This document shows, piece after piece, positions 12,004 through 22,998 of a stretch of DNA of 64,000 bases. Source of the DNA: Bretschneidera sinensis (taxonomy: Eukaryota > Streptophyta > Magnoliopsida > Brassicales > Akaniaceae). The stretch covers positions 46,848,001 to 46,912,000 of the forward strand of contig CM043697.1 of NCBI GenBank assembly GCA_023935145.1. The letters run 5' to 3'. A program made the translations under genes and the position numbers. The stretch's first letter is position 1; every line of letters starts with the position of its first letter. The notes below the pieces were generated by a model. That model saw nothing but the letters and a program-made list of their open reading frames with translations. It had not been told where the DNA came from and did no database searches.

Positions 12004-12978
12004 TCAGACTTTATCTGCAATTATGCAGGTCGTGTGGAAAATATTGGTTCTCAACCAATCATCCCCTGTATCGCCCTTGGGGGTCAGTAAACTCTTACAA
12101 ATATGTCCCTGTTCACCACATTTGAAACATCTAATATTTGAGTTAGAGTTACCCTGGGGTGGCTGCTGGGCAGGACGGGATTCTTGAGGGCGAACTGGCA
12201 GACTGCTTTGATCGCTTCTGTTCATTGGCCTCCTGTTCTGCTGTTTTTCCACCGCAAGTGCATGTTGGTATACTTCAGAAACGGTCCATAGCGAGTGAAG
12301 GCTGAGGATATCCTGCAGGGGCTGTCGTAATCCCCCCAAATACCGTGCCACCATATTCTCTTCCGTCTCAAATAAATCATTCCGGGCTATCAATTAATAG
12401 AACTCCTTCGTGTAATCATCAACTGATCTCGTGCCTTGCCTCAACGAATGAAGTCGTTGAAAGGAAGGAAGTGACCCTTCATCTTCTTCTTTATCTTCTC
12501 CCAATAAGTGATCTTGGTCTTGCCCTGCTGGTCACATGAGCGCCTCAACTGCTCCCACCATGCAGATGCTCTGCCTTTGAGTTTGATGACGATCAGTTTC
12601 ACTTTGACACGATCTGGGACTTCTTTATACTCGAAAATACGCTATACTTCATTCAACAAATCGACGAATCCTTTGGCCTGTAACGTACCAGAAAATTCGG
12701 GCAGATCCACTCTGAAACCGAGGTCTCCATAACGATCCTCCCGACCATGGTGCTCCCAGAATCGAGCAGGATTATGATACGGGTTTTCGAATCTGGAATC
12801 GAAATTGTGATCTTCCATCTCACGATCACCAAAATTCGAAGTTGTTAGACGCTGGGTTAACTCTGCAACTTGCCTCTGTAAATCCTTAATCATCGCATCC
12901 TGAACATTATGATCACGGTGTAAGGCTAACTTTGTTCGGTACCTGCCCACAACGACCACGACCACGACCACTAACCAT
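12004..12978 (-). pseudogene. gag: Gypsy gag remnant (CRM-like element)
   Basis: The likely start at 12978 reads MVSGRGRGR. A frameshift leads into 'MIKDLQRQVAELTQRL' and 'FRVDLPEFSGTLQAKGFVDLL'. A second frameshift near 12475 leads to 'QRLHSLRQGTRSVDDYTKEFY', where GAA has become TAA, and then 'LIARNDLFETEENMVARYLGGL'. A single zinc knuckle reads CFKCGEQGHICKS; the final Cys is not at the usual spacing. A TGA codon at 12001-12003 separates gag from protease in the same frame, so the ancestor probably had one gag-pol frame. Gag would package element RNA. Confidence 0.85.
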
Positions 12979-13015
12979 GGAAACTGATGAAATCTCACCC
13001 CAGGAAGATGCTGAA

Positions 13016-13027
13016 GCTCTGATACCA
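13016..13027 (-). promoter_or_regulatory. Primer-binding site, initiator tRNA-Met
   Basis: The minus strand reads TGGTATCAGAGC two bases after the 5' LTR end. This is the usual complement of the 3' end of plant initiator tRNA-Met and primes minus-strand cDNA synthesis. Confidence 0.9.
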
Positions 13028-13029
13028 AC

Positions 13030-13666
13030 TGACGCCGGACAGAATAGCGATTATTCTGCAAGCTAGTTTCAACAGATAATTCACAGGAAAAAAAACAAGA
13101 GAATCGCCTAAAGAAAAAGAACACAGAGAAACTTCTCTGATGTTCAATTCAAAATTATACAATCCAAAATATCATATCTTCCCTTTTCCATACGTTGCCT
13201 CCTTATTTATAAAGTCAAAGCTAAAAAAGGCAAAAATCCCTGAAAAAATGAATTTGGGGAAAAACTATGGAAAATACTAAAATTAAGCATTAGAATTAAG
13301 GTAGAATTAACGGTAGTCAATTCTGACTTGAATACAAAAGAAATTGCGAATGGAAAGTTTCCTAAAAACTGAAAACTGCAAAATTGAAGGCCTAAACGTT
13401 GTTTTTTGGCTAAAAACCCGCTACACTCAAGATATCCCGAGTTTTGATCAGGGGCCCATTTCCAATCAGACTAGGGTCTCCGGGGCCCGATCCAAGCCCG
13501 TGGCATGTAAAACGATGTAAACTGCACCCTTAGATTTAGAGCAATCCAACCGTTCTAGGTAGTCCACCTGCTATCTTTGCGCTGATCTGCCAACTCAAGG
13601 TATCTCAGTGCCAACAACGTTCGATCTGACAACTCAGCATCATCTTACTCGGATCATCTTGCATCA
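13030..13666 (-). repeat. 5' LTR of the CRM-like Gypsy element
   Basis: 637 bp, starting TGACGCCGG and ending GCATCA in plus-strand terms, next to the primer-binding site at 13016-13027. The right flank AAATA matches the left flank of the element. Confidence 0.9.
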
Positions 13667-13984
13667 AAATATTATTAGAATAATGGGTTGATTTAATAAT
13701 AATAGTGATAAGTGAAATTCTTGATGAGCCATGGTTGATGTTTTGATACGAATTTTGACAAAATGAATGTTGGTGGATCATGACAAACCGTGATAGATGA
13801 TTTGAGGTGATTTGGAATGAAATTTAGTGGATCTTGATAAGCTTTAATGGATAATTTGATGTGATTTAGGATAAGAGGATTTTAGTGGAATTTTTATATA
13901 ATTTGAGAAAAATCAGAAAAGTTAATTTAAATATTTTGAATTTATGTGGTGTTATATCATTGTTCATGTGCATATGCATTTAAT

Positions 13985-14165
13985 AATATAACCGAAAGAA
14001 CCGGGAAGAGGCCGGTCTAATGGAACAACCGTGATAGCCGGTATATGCTGGAAATAAAAGGGACACCGTGACAGTCGATATATGCTGGAAATAAATTCTG
14101 TGACAGCCGGAATAAGCTGTAAAGAACCGGGAAGGGGTCGGTCTAAGATAATAATAACCTGTCGA
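13985..14165. repeat. Imperfect tandem repeats in the Del/Tekay-like LTR
   Basis: Repeated blocks such as 'atatgctggaaataaa' and 'accgggaag..ccggtctaa' recur here. The equivalent place in the other LTR (61225-61375) has a 36-bp repeat version, so this is a variable-number region of the LTR family. Confidence 0.6.
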
Positions 14166-14230
14166 CAGGTGGGAAGACGTTCCCATCATAATTATTGATG
14201 CATTGCATATATTTAATTGCTTGCATTATT

Positions 14231-14420
14231 GAAATGCTGATGTGTGGTCTATGAATTGTGAATTTAATTATAGATAATTAAGTCTCATAGAAAGAGACAG
14301 TTATGGTGATAAGATTATTGAAATGCTGAGGCGTGGTGTATTATTATGAATTTAATTATAGATGGTTAAGTCTCACAGAAAGAGACAGTTATGGTGATAA
14401 GATTATTGAAATGCTGAGGT
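14231..14420. repeat. 88-bp tandem duplication in the LTR
   Basis: 'gaaatgctga' starts at 14231, 14320 and 14408, each followed by a related 'aattatagat..ttaagtctca.agaaagagacagttatgg' block. The homologous LTR near 61465-61560 has the block once, so the extra copy arose in this LTR. Confidence 0.7.
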
Positions 14421-15044
14421 GTAGTGTATTATGGTTATGGTTATAAGAACTATCTAAATGGTAGACTTTATGATGTGGAACTCATTCGCGAGGTAATTAT
14501 GAAATAACGGATGGTCTTGAAGTGAACCAATAAATAAGAAGACGAGATTGATAGATAATGAATCTTTTGACATGTGTAGTGATAGTAGAATGTTAGTATC
14601 ACGTTGTGAGAGATATAAATGATTAAATATTGAAAAAACCATTTATACAACTGAATACTTTTAGTAAATTTAATTCACTGAGCTTGTGAAGCTCATTCCT
14701 CATTGTACAATGATTTCAGGTAGCAGACAGGACAATTAATTTGGTGAGTTGAAGTTCATAAGAAATCGTTTTCTGTAAGCCATGTGCATGTCATCATCCT
14801 CAGACTAATGTTAAAAGAAAATAAGGTAAAAATTTATTTGTAAATATTCATGCATTTTATGTTGTGGTTAATGTTTAAAGATCAGATTGAGGTAACTCCT
14901 TTGTTGAGGGTTGAGGATTTATATAAAAATTTTCTATTAGTGTTATTTATTTTTATTGTTGTATATATATATCGTTATGGGATTTTCAAAATGTGATGAT
15001 ACCGTCTTGGGGGTGGCCAACCCGGGATGGGTAGTTACAGATGG

Positions 15045-15590
15045 GCACGTGCGGTGAAAAGTGCGTCTAAAGTGCCAATACGACTTTGCAACGTGACCAG
15101 GCCGACACTAGAGCGTGCACAGTGAACCTTCACCTTTATCCATTTTTTTTAACTGAAGTAGACAAGAACCCCAAATAAATGCTTGTAAAGCATTTTATTT
15201 CTCCTTTTCTTATCAATGTAGGACAAAGCCAATTTGGGTTTTCAAACAACTCTTTTATTCTCATTTTAAGCTCATACATTAAGATTATGTTTGAATCAAA
15301 AATAGATACCCATTAAATTTCTTGAATTTAATTTAATGATCATAATTGTAGTTTTTTAATGACCATTAATTAGCACAAATTAAGACCTTAAAATGGTCTA
15401 AAATTAGCTCTAGGAGTTGATTTTTCTAACAAGATTCACAACCCAAGACTATACAGAGTTGGACTCCCACACCAAATCAGACATTCGACACTTCGAACTA
15501 GTTTCTCAACACCCTTTCCATAGCTCCCACAGTTTCAAATACAGACACTTAGCCATCTGAAACCAACGATTAGTCAATCAAGACTCTCCT
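15045..15590. other. Non-coding DNA between LTR and Copia remnant
   Basis: A short GC-richer stretch (15045-15130) is followed by AT-rich DNA. A 'caatgtaggacaaagccaatttgg' type sequence near 15215 resembles the promoter part of small LTR elements, but I could not define an element. No coding signal. Confidence 0.4.
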
Positions 15591-18500
15591 TGCAACCTTT
15601 CACAATTTGAATTCATCAAACTCGTTACTACCTACTAAATCAGCCACTGAAAATTTGTCTAATGTTGCGCCTCTTCCTTCACGACAACAACGGACAAGAC
15701 AATTACTTTCTCGTTTGCAAGATTATGTTTGTCAACTTCCTGGAGTAATTAAGTCATCAACAACTGTTTCCAATTCAGTTTCATCAGGTAAACCTTATCC
15801 AATCTTTTATTGTCTCTCATATACACGTTTTGTTTAATCTTATCAAGCATTTCTTGCAGCTATATATAATCACAGTGAACTAAGTATTTTTCACAAGTTG
15901 TCAAAGACCCAAAGTGGCATGAGGCTATATAACAAGAAATTTCCGTTTTGGAGAAAGATAACACTTAGAGTTTAGAACCCTTACCTCCTAAGAAGAAATC
16001 CATTTACTCAAGATGGGTGTATAAAATTAAGTATATAGAAGATGGCTCTCTTGAGTGCTATAAAGCGCATCTTGTGGCAAAAGGATACACTCAAATTAAA
16101 GACTTTGATTACGCAAAAACTTTCACACCAGTGACCAAATTGACCATTGTTCGCTGCTTGTTAGCTATTGTTGCTAGTCAAAATTAGGCACTTCATTAGT
16201 TAGATGTCAACAATGCCTTCCTTCATGGTGAATTACATGAAAGGGTATATATGTCTCCACCACTTGGTTCACAACACCAAGGGTAATCGAGTTTGCAAAC
16301 TCCATAAATCTTTATATGGTTTTAAGCAAGCTTGTCATCAATAGGATGAAAATTTCTCCTCTTCCTTGAAGTATTTTGGATTTTTTCAATCCAAGGCTGA
16401 TCACTCTTTGTTCATGCTCGTTCGAGGAGCTTCCTTCATTGTACTTTTGGTTTATGTAGATTGTTGACACTTATTTGATTTTAATTATGAAAAAATAGTA
16501 CTTTGATTGTGCTAACAATTTTATCTAAGTGTTTTTCATTAAGTTTAAGCATCCAACTCAAGAACAAGACGTAATTCAAGCTTAGAGAAGAAAAAATCAC
16601 ACTTGAGAGACATTTGAAAGAAGATCGAAGACAAATTTTAGATTCTAAGATAGTTTACCTTTACATTTAAATCTCTCCTTTAGTTTCTTAGCTTGATCTT
16701 GGCTCAAAAACTCTTTTAAAAAATGTTTCAGGTCAATCGAAAAGTCATTTTTGTTAAGAAATTACTTAAAAGTCTAAGTTTTCTAAAACTTACAGTCGAT
16801 TATGTATTCTCGACAGTCACTTGTCAAGAATCTGTAACTGATCATTTATAGAATTAAAATGGACAGTCAATTGTGAAAGGGACAGAGAGTTTCACAGTCA
16901 ACTGCTCATTTAGATAGTCGACTGTCCAAATCTCTGCAAACTGACCATTTAGAAAACAAAATGGACAGTCGACTGTAGTTCAATGGATAGTTGACTGTGA
17001 AAGAGACAGAGAGTTTCACAATCGACTGACCATTTAGATAGTCGATTGTCCAAATCATTTCAAGCCTAGAATTTCAAATTCAAGAGAGGACAATCGATTG
17101 TCCATTTTACATAATCGACTATCCTATCGAGAAAAACAACTAGTTTTCAAAATCCGGACGCGGGATTTTAGCATTTAATGCTCCAAACCAACCCAATCTG
17201 TGTTTAATGGCCATATAAGGCCAAGGCTATAAAAACCCTCATCACTGAGCATTTAAACAATAAGCTAGAACAATCAATTTCTAACATAGCTCATTAATAC
17301 TCTTGAAAGCTTTGAAAATTTCCTTTGAGCCATTTATCAAGCTTTGTTCTTAAAAGAGAGACCATCATCATCTTGTAAAGCATTTAATGCTATATCTCTT
17401 CTTTTCCTTTACATCCAATATCAATCATTGTAAAGAGAAAGAGTTGGTATAAATCTTAGAGTGTTTAGGCTTTAAACACTTCCTTGTGGAAGAGAGTACT
17501 TGTAAGGTTTAGGCAACACTCGTGAAGTTGCTCAACTAGCATTAGTGGATTACTTCAAGGAGGTTTTTCGAAGAGAGTGGATGTAGGGTCGGAGTGATTA
17601 TGATATTGCCGAACCACTATAAACAGAGTTTGTATATTCTCTTCTTTTACTCTTTTAATTTCAAGCAATTTATTTATTGTGTGTTTTACTTGATTAAATT
17701 GTTAAAACTTGTTTGTTAATTGCAAAAAGTTTTTAAAACCCAATTCAACGCCCCTCTTAGGTTTGTAGCTCGGTCTACATAGATGACATTGTCATTGCTG
17801 GGAATGATACTAATAGGATCTAGGAATTCAAGTGTTACCTCAATAGATGTTTTTTCATCAAAGATCTTGGTCCTCTTAAGTATTTTCTTAGGTTAGAAGT
17901 TTCACGCTCCCTAAAAGATCTTTTTCTATGTCAACAAAAATATGCTCTCTGTATTCTGACATAAACAAGTATGTTGGGATGTAAACCAACCTCGTTTCCC
18001 ATTCCCCAGCAGCATCGTTTATCTATTGATAGTGGAGAACCACTGGTGGATTTCGGTCAGTATCGTTAGTTGATTGGACGATTGATTTATCTCACTATCA
18101 CTAGACTATCACATATACAGTACATATACTATGTCAATTCATGCATGTCCCTTATCAACCACACCTTGATGTGGCTATGCATGTACTTCGCTACTTGAAA
18201 GCTTCTACTGAACAAGAAATTTTCTTCTTTTTTTTTCTTCCAATGATTTTCAGGTTCAACATATAGTGATGTCGTTTGGGCAAGTTTCCCTATGACAAGA
18301 CGATCAATAACTGGTTACTTCATTATGCTTGGTATTGCTCCCATCTCTTGAAAGTCAAAAAAACAAACAACAATCTCTCATTCTTTTGACGAAGTAAAAT
18401 ATTGCTCTAAGACTTCCACCATGAATGATTTGGTATGGGTATGATTTACTTGTTGATCTTATGCTTCCCCGTTCACAACCTTTGTCTTTATACTGCGACA

Positions 18501-18735
18501 ACCAATCCGCTCTACTTATGACATCCAACCCAATTTTTAAAGAGCATACTAATCACATAAAGATTGATTGTCACTTTATTCATGAAAAACTTCAGTCTAA
18601 AGAGATAGACACCCACTATATGTCCACTCATCTTCAATTTCCTGACATTCTTACTAAGGCTTTGTGGCATAATCAGTTTCGATTTCTTCTAAGCAAGTTG
18701 GGCATTCAAGAACTTTTTGCTCCAACTTGAGGAGG
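15591..18735 (+). pseudogene. Copia reverse transcriptase-RNase H remnant, split by a solo LTR
   Basis: Plus-strand fragments give an RT lead ('PLPSRQQRTRQLLSRLQDYV', about 15660), then across stops and shifts the peptides 'NRVCKLHKSLYGFKQACHQ' and 'LFMLVRGASFIVLLVYVD'. After the insertion at 16462-17779, 'DIVIAGND' and 'FFIKDLGPLKYFL' follow. Copia RNase H comes last: '[26 protein letters not shown]' and '[20 protein letters not shown]' (18425-18730). Gag, protease and integrase are absent. The ancestral function is cDNA synthesis; it is inactive here. Confidence 0.85.
16462..17779 (+). mobile_element. Solo LTR with palindrome cluster
   Basis: 1318 bp starting TGTTGACACTTA and ending GCTCGGTCTACA. 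A perfect 5-bp duplication TAGAT lies at 16457-16461 and 17780-17784. A TATA-like GGCTATAAAAACC near 17227 fixes the orientation as plus, and 'gtggatgtagg...gaaccac' lies downstream of it. The segment at about 16790-17130 has repeated near-palindromes with a GTCGAC core. A partial relative in reverse orientation lies at 33508-34016. Confidence 0.92.
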
Positions 18736-18910
18736 TGTATTGAAGCCAATAATTTCCTTGTAAATATTTTCTGCATATTTACTTTGTTTTTCGTTCCTTA
18801 TAGGCTTAGCTTGCTCCTTAATTTTCTTTCTTCCTTATTCTTTGCCTAAACTTAAATCGTATATTTTGTATATATACGCTTCAATAGAATGAATCTAGTG
18901 AACCTTGACC
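18736..18910 (+). mobile_element. 3' LTR fragment of the Copia remnant
   Basis: Directly after the RNase H stop comes the polypurine-like TTGAGGAGG and then TGTATTGAAGCC, the usual start of a Copia 3' LTR. A second 'cttcaatagaatgaatc' block closes near 18895. No 5' partner or target duplication was found, so the right edge is approximate. Confidence 0.55.
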
Positions 18911-19122
18911 TTTACCAAAATTTACACGATACAAAGAAAAACGAATAAAAATTAATCTAATCTATGAGTCTAACACCAAACAAAAAAGCATTGAACCACG
19001 TATTGTGAATTTTTAATTTTGTTGCAAACATGTAAAACAAAATAATCTCACCAATCTGTTTAAGTAAATGAAGTATTTATATTCATGGGATAGGCTAAAG
19101 GGCAGTGATCACCCTGAGATTT
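18911..19122. other. Short intergenic stretch
   Basis: No coding or repeat signal recognised. It ends with GAC, the left target duplication of CACTA-1. Confidence 0.5.
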
Positions 19123-19125
19123 GAC

Positions 19126-19420
19126 CACTACAAGAAAATCGTTTATCACCGATGGATTATCACCGAGGACACGTGTCCCTCGGTGATAAGTGTTTTCAAC
19201 TACGGAGGGCCATGTGTTCGTCGGTGATAGTGCGATAATATTTTCACACTCGGTATTAAGTTTGTGAAAAATTTTAAAATATTTTTTGGATTTTTAAAAT
19301 TGAAATATATTATTATCGAGGGTTGATAAATGAATATAAAATTTATTTTAATTTAGCTATTAAAATCGATAACTAATATCACTGAGGGAACTAAATCCCT
19401 CGGTGATAATATAACCCTAG
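19126..19420. repeat. Left terminal inverted repeat and subterminal repeats of CACTA-1
   Basis: The terminal CACTACAAG is followed by at least four ATCACCGAGG / CTCGGTGATAA motifs in both orientations (19145-19200, 19375-19410). In En/Spm elements such arrays bind TNPA and bring the ends together for excision. Confidence 0.85.
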
Positions 19421-19643
19421 ATATCATGCTTCAGCCTTCCCTCATTTCTCTTATCTTCTTTTTCCTTTCCTTTTGTAGCCGCGCGACATTTCACTATTTT
19501 TCACTTTCAAATTTCTTTCACTCTCTCTCTCTCTCTCATATTTCCCTCATTTCTATAATTTTTATTTTTTTATCCTCTTCACCACTTTCTTTCACTACCA
19601 GAAATTGTAAGTTTTTATGTCTCTCTACTCTCTAGTTTCTTTT
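19421..19643 (+). promoter_or_regulatory. Probable leader of CACTA-1
   Basis: A C/T-rich stretch with a CT run near 19520 follows the subterminal repeats and precedes the CACTA-2 insertion. Pyrimidine-rich leaders occupy the same place in CACTA-3 (about 51975-52350). Leader role inferred from position only. Confidence 0.35.
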
Positions 19644-19659
19644 AACTACAAGATAAAAG

Positions 19660-19920
19660 GTTATCACCGACGCTTTTTTTGCATATTTCGATGCTTTCCG
19701 GTGCTTATTGCAAGCGTTGGATAAAGCACCGGTATGTGTGGTGTCAAAGTGCAAATACCGGCGCTTAAAGAAAGTGGCGCGATGTGCAAATTTTTTCGGC
19801 GCTTGTAAGCATCGGTATATGTCGGCCCTTTTAAGCGCCGGTATATACCGGCCTTTTTAAGCGCCAAAATATACCGGCACTTATATAGTGGCGCTTCTAA
19901 ACACCATTATATTTCGACCC
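19660..19920. repeat. Left subterminal repeats of CACTA-2
   Basis: About ten variants of CCGGCGCTT / AAGCGCCGG occur in both orientations. The motif is unlike that of CACTA-1 (ATCACCGAGG) or CACTA-3 (CAGCGAGGGG), so each CACTA family here has its own presumed TNPA recognition sequence. Confidence 0.8.
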
Positions 19921-20229
19921 TTTAATTGTGTTTTTTTACATTATTTTGGTTTAATGTACCATAAAATGTACCCTTCAATAAATAAAATATACCATAAAAT
20001 TTCAAATATTCTTCAATATATAAAATATACCATCAAATATCCATAAAAATTCCTTTACTTGGTACAAAAGTCGTCTCATGTACAAAAAAAAAAAAAAAAA
20101 AACAATCATAGTTACCATCACACTTGACATCAATTTTGAGGTCCTCTATTAACCAAATGTTGTAGTAAAGACTTCAGCTCATCCATTTGGGATTGCATAT
20201 TGTTCATTTGATCATCGTGTTTAGCTGTT

Positions 20230-20330
20230 ATTTCTTGAATCTGATGCGCCTGCTATTCAATATGATGCGCATACTGTTCAATATGATGCGCATACTGTTC
20301 AATCTGATGCGCATGCTGTTGATTGTTTTC
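20230..20330 (-). repeat. 24-bp repeats coding a coiled-coil repeat in TNPA
   Basis: Four copies of a 'caatatgatgcgcatactgtt'-like unit encode on the minus strand the 8-residue repeat I-E-Q-Y-A-H-H-x. They extend the C-terminal coiled coil, expected to mediate TNPA dimerisation. One unit contains a stop. Confidence 0.7.
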
Positions 20331-20583
20331 TTTCATTTGTGCTCTCAGACTATTTATCTCTTCAGCATAAGCCCCATGCTATCCTATATCATTCCTCATT
20401 TGAGCTGAAAGTCCATACAAGGCAGAGGGTGTAACTCCAAACCCGTGACCTCGGACACGACCAGAACTCTCTTCACCCATAAGCTCGGTGAAGACTTCAT
20501 TTTGTATTGCTAAATTATTGCTAGTATCAGAGGATCCTGAAGCTGCAACAAGTTCAGCAACACGAGCTTCAGCTGTCACCTAT

Positions 20584-22998
20584 AATTACGAAACGATAAA
20601 GATTAAACTCCTCCGAATTTTGAGTAGCTAATTGCAGCGAAATTTACATAAAACAAAAGTTGCTTATCATATTTTATAGAAAAACTGGCAGAATTTCTAC
20701 TATTTTTTCATAAAACCTAATGCAAAAGAAAAACAAATATATAATCCAAACAACTAGAACAAGATTTAAATAATATATTATTACATACCTTACAAGGTTA
20801 GAGATGATATAAGAACAAGTGAAATGTTTGACCATTTAAACTTCACAATTTTCCTATTAGCCATGGAATGCGGTTTATTCTCTAACATTTGTTTCCCTTC
20901 AAATCTTGATTAACAAAATCTAATGCAAATAATTTTTTTCACCTTGAATTTTCTTTGTTATAGTTAATAATGCCAAAGCACATGGTAGGCAGAATCTAGT
21001 GGCAAAGTCAAGCATCTAAATTAAGGTGAGGAGAAATCAAATTCAATACTCGAGCAGAAAGTGACCTTTCTACTTTCTAACCAGTTATATTTGACTTTGC
21101 AACTCAAAAATACTAGTATTACTTTTCTGCTGAACTATACGCTTCCAGACTGGAAGATTTGATAAGTAAAATGCTATATTTATGTTAATCTTACTTTCTT
21201 GGGAAAATCAACTTGTCATGTGTTTGAACCTCAATTAAGTCCATCTACATTCATCATTCTAAACAGATATTATTTAAGCTACTAGCTAATACAATTATAC
21301 ACAGTTAAGCAAGTGAAGAACCAAAAAAGACACAAAAAGAAGCCTACTACAGAACATCCTCTACTGACTATAAAAAGGAGAAAGTCCTAATTAAAACAGA
21401 GTAATATGTTTATCTGAAGTATTTGTAAGCCCTTTTTGTACTGACTATCTTTTATTTTTAATTGTTGAGACATCTACAATTAAAGAACCATAGATTAGAG
21501 GCCGAAATGTCGCTTTTCTTAGTTAAAAAACCAACTTAGTCTCTAGATTTAATTAACTGCAGACCACAAAGATGAAGATGATGATGATCTATTGATGCCT
21601 AAAACTTATATTGCTCTCTCACCAGCCATTCAACAATTCAAATACCTCATTAGTCATTTCACATGCTCCAGCAATAAAGACACCATCATAGTCATCACCA
21701 ACAAGCCAAAAGATAGTCCATGTTAATCATAATAACAAAGGTGGATTGAAAAATGAGATCTACAGCAACATCAACATACAAGGGTTCACTTGGTAAGAAA
21801 ACTAGGCATAATAATTCATCTTATATGCAAACAAGATCAAGGAAGAAGTTGAAGACACCATAGTAAAGTTCCTGTTTCCATGACTAGAGGTCACTTGTTA
21901 TCAAAAGCTTGACTTATCCTCTACGTATGATTTATGCCTAAGGCAACTAAGGAAAATTGGTGTATCCACACCCACATGTGGTCCAGATCAATAAGACTAA
22001 ACAGTCTACATGAACTATGCCAACCTTTGGTTTATATAAAGCAATTTTTTTGGGTACATTGTGGAAATACAATTACAAGACTCAAACCCAAGAACTATCC
22101 CAAACCCCACCCACCCTTGTCACTGGGCCAATTTTGGGGCTATACATCATGTAATCTTAATTAAAAAAAAATCAATGTTGTAACCACAATTTACAATTCA
22201 AACACTTCAGCGTCTTATTGAGAGTAGCTACTCAAAGAAGAATAAGTTTGAAGTTTCATAAATGCCCTTATACTATAATTCATTTTGAGGTTTTAGTGTA
22301 TGCAATATATATCTTGTACTTTGAAGTTGTTGCGTAGCACATGCAACTCACAAGTGTTGTGCAGTGCCTGCACTGCTCACATGTGCCATTATTGGTTAGA
22401 AACCTATAATATAATTTTATTATGCCTGGAGCAGTGCCATTATTGAATAATATGGATGGGTTTTTAGGTGGTGAATTGGCTATCTAATATCACTACATCA
22501 ATCAAACTCCCTTAAACTACCCTTTATAAAAAAAATCATTTTATTCTAGCAATGACAAGCTGCAAATTACTTGAGTTTATCAGTTGCTTGATTTACATCA
22601 TTAGTTCTTCTTTGCTTTGTATATGGCTTCTTGTTACATAGACACTTACATGAATCAGTAGGGAAAAAAATATGAGCTAAACAAAACCCAAGCTACCTAT
22701 CATAAGCTTAGGTGTCAACTGCAAAGGTTTATTAATATAACAGAAGCTATCAAGATAGTGTTTTCTTTAATTTAACTCCTAACAAACATTATTTTTTCAA
22801 ATGATTTTCAAGTTTTGAAGACTCAATCTAATTATCAGAACAGGATGCACAGCTTAAGTAGCAATATATACATACTGATTTTAGTAAAAGAACCAAAATT
22901 TACAGTAAAAGATTACCTCAGCTTTACAAGAGCAACCATGACAAATAAATGCAATTTTCTTCTTTGATCAACCATCATATATGTAAGTGAACTTACCA
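20584..22998 (-). other. Large TNPA intron of CACTA-2
   Basis: AT-rich DNA between TNPA exons 5 and 6, with no further transposase similarity recognised. The plus-strand frame at 21934-22164 has no family features and is probably chance. Confidence 0.5.

Larger units (their letters stand above)
8253..13666 (-). mobile_element. Complete CRM-like Ty3/Gypsy retrotransposon
   Basis: It is bounded by LTRs at 8253-8890 and 13030-13666, both starting TGACGCCGG and ending GCATCA. A perfect 5-bp duplication AAATA lies at 8248-8252 and 13667-13671. Internal order in the minus direction is tRNA-Met primer site, gag, protease, RT, RNase H, integrase. The single long gag-pol frame, and its run into the 3' LTR, resemble centromeric-type chromoviruses (CRM). 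That clade assignment is inference. All functional domains are represented but cut by nonsense codons. Confidence 0.9.
7300..15039 (+). mobile_element. Solo LTR, Del/Tekay-like Gypsy family, split by an insertion
   Basis: The LTR starts TGTAATACCCG at 7300 and ends GGGTAGTTACA at 15039. Removing the element at 8253-13666 and one AAATA copy leaves about 2.3 kb. Flanks are GATGC (7295-7299) and GATGG (15040-15044), a near-perfect target duplication. No primer-binding site follows, so it is a solo LTR left by recombination. It is homologous in order and sequence to the 5' LTR at 59420-62153, for example in the 'ggtaaggaggtgatccacg' block. Confidence 0.85.

Noticed and set aside
12642..13124. Gag starting inside the 5' LTR at 13124
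   Set aside because: The frame across the LTR and primer site is open only by chance and gives a poly-Val run. In the next phase the same bases give MVSGRGRGR at 12978, a plausible gag start followed by a frameshift.
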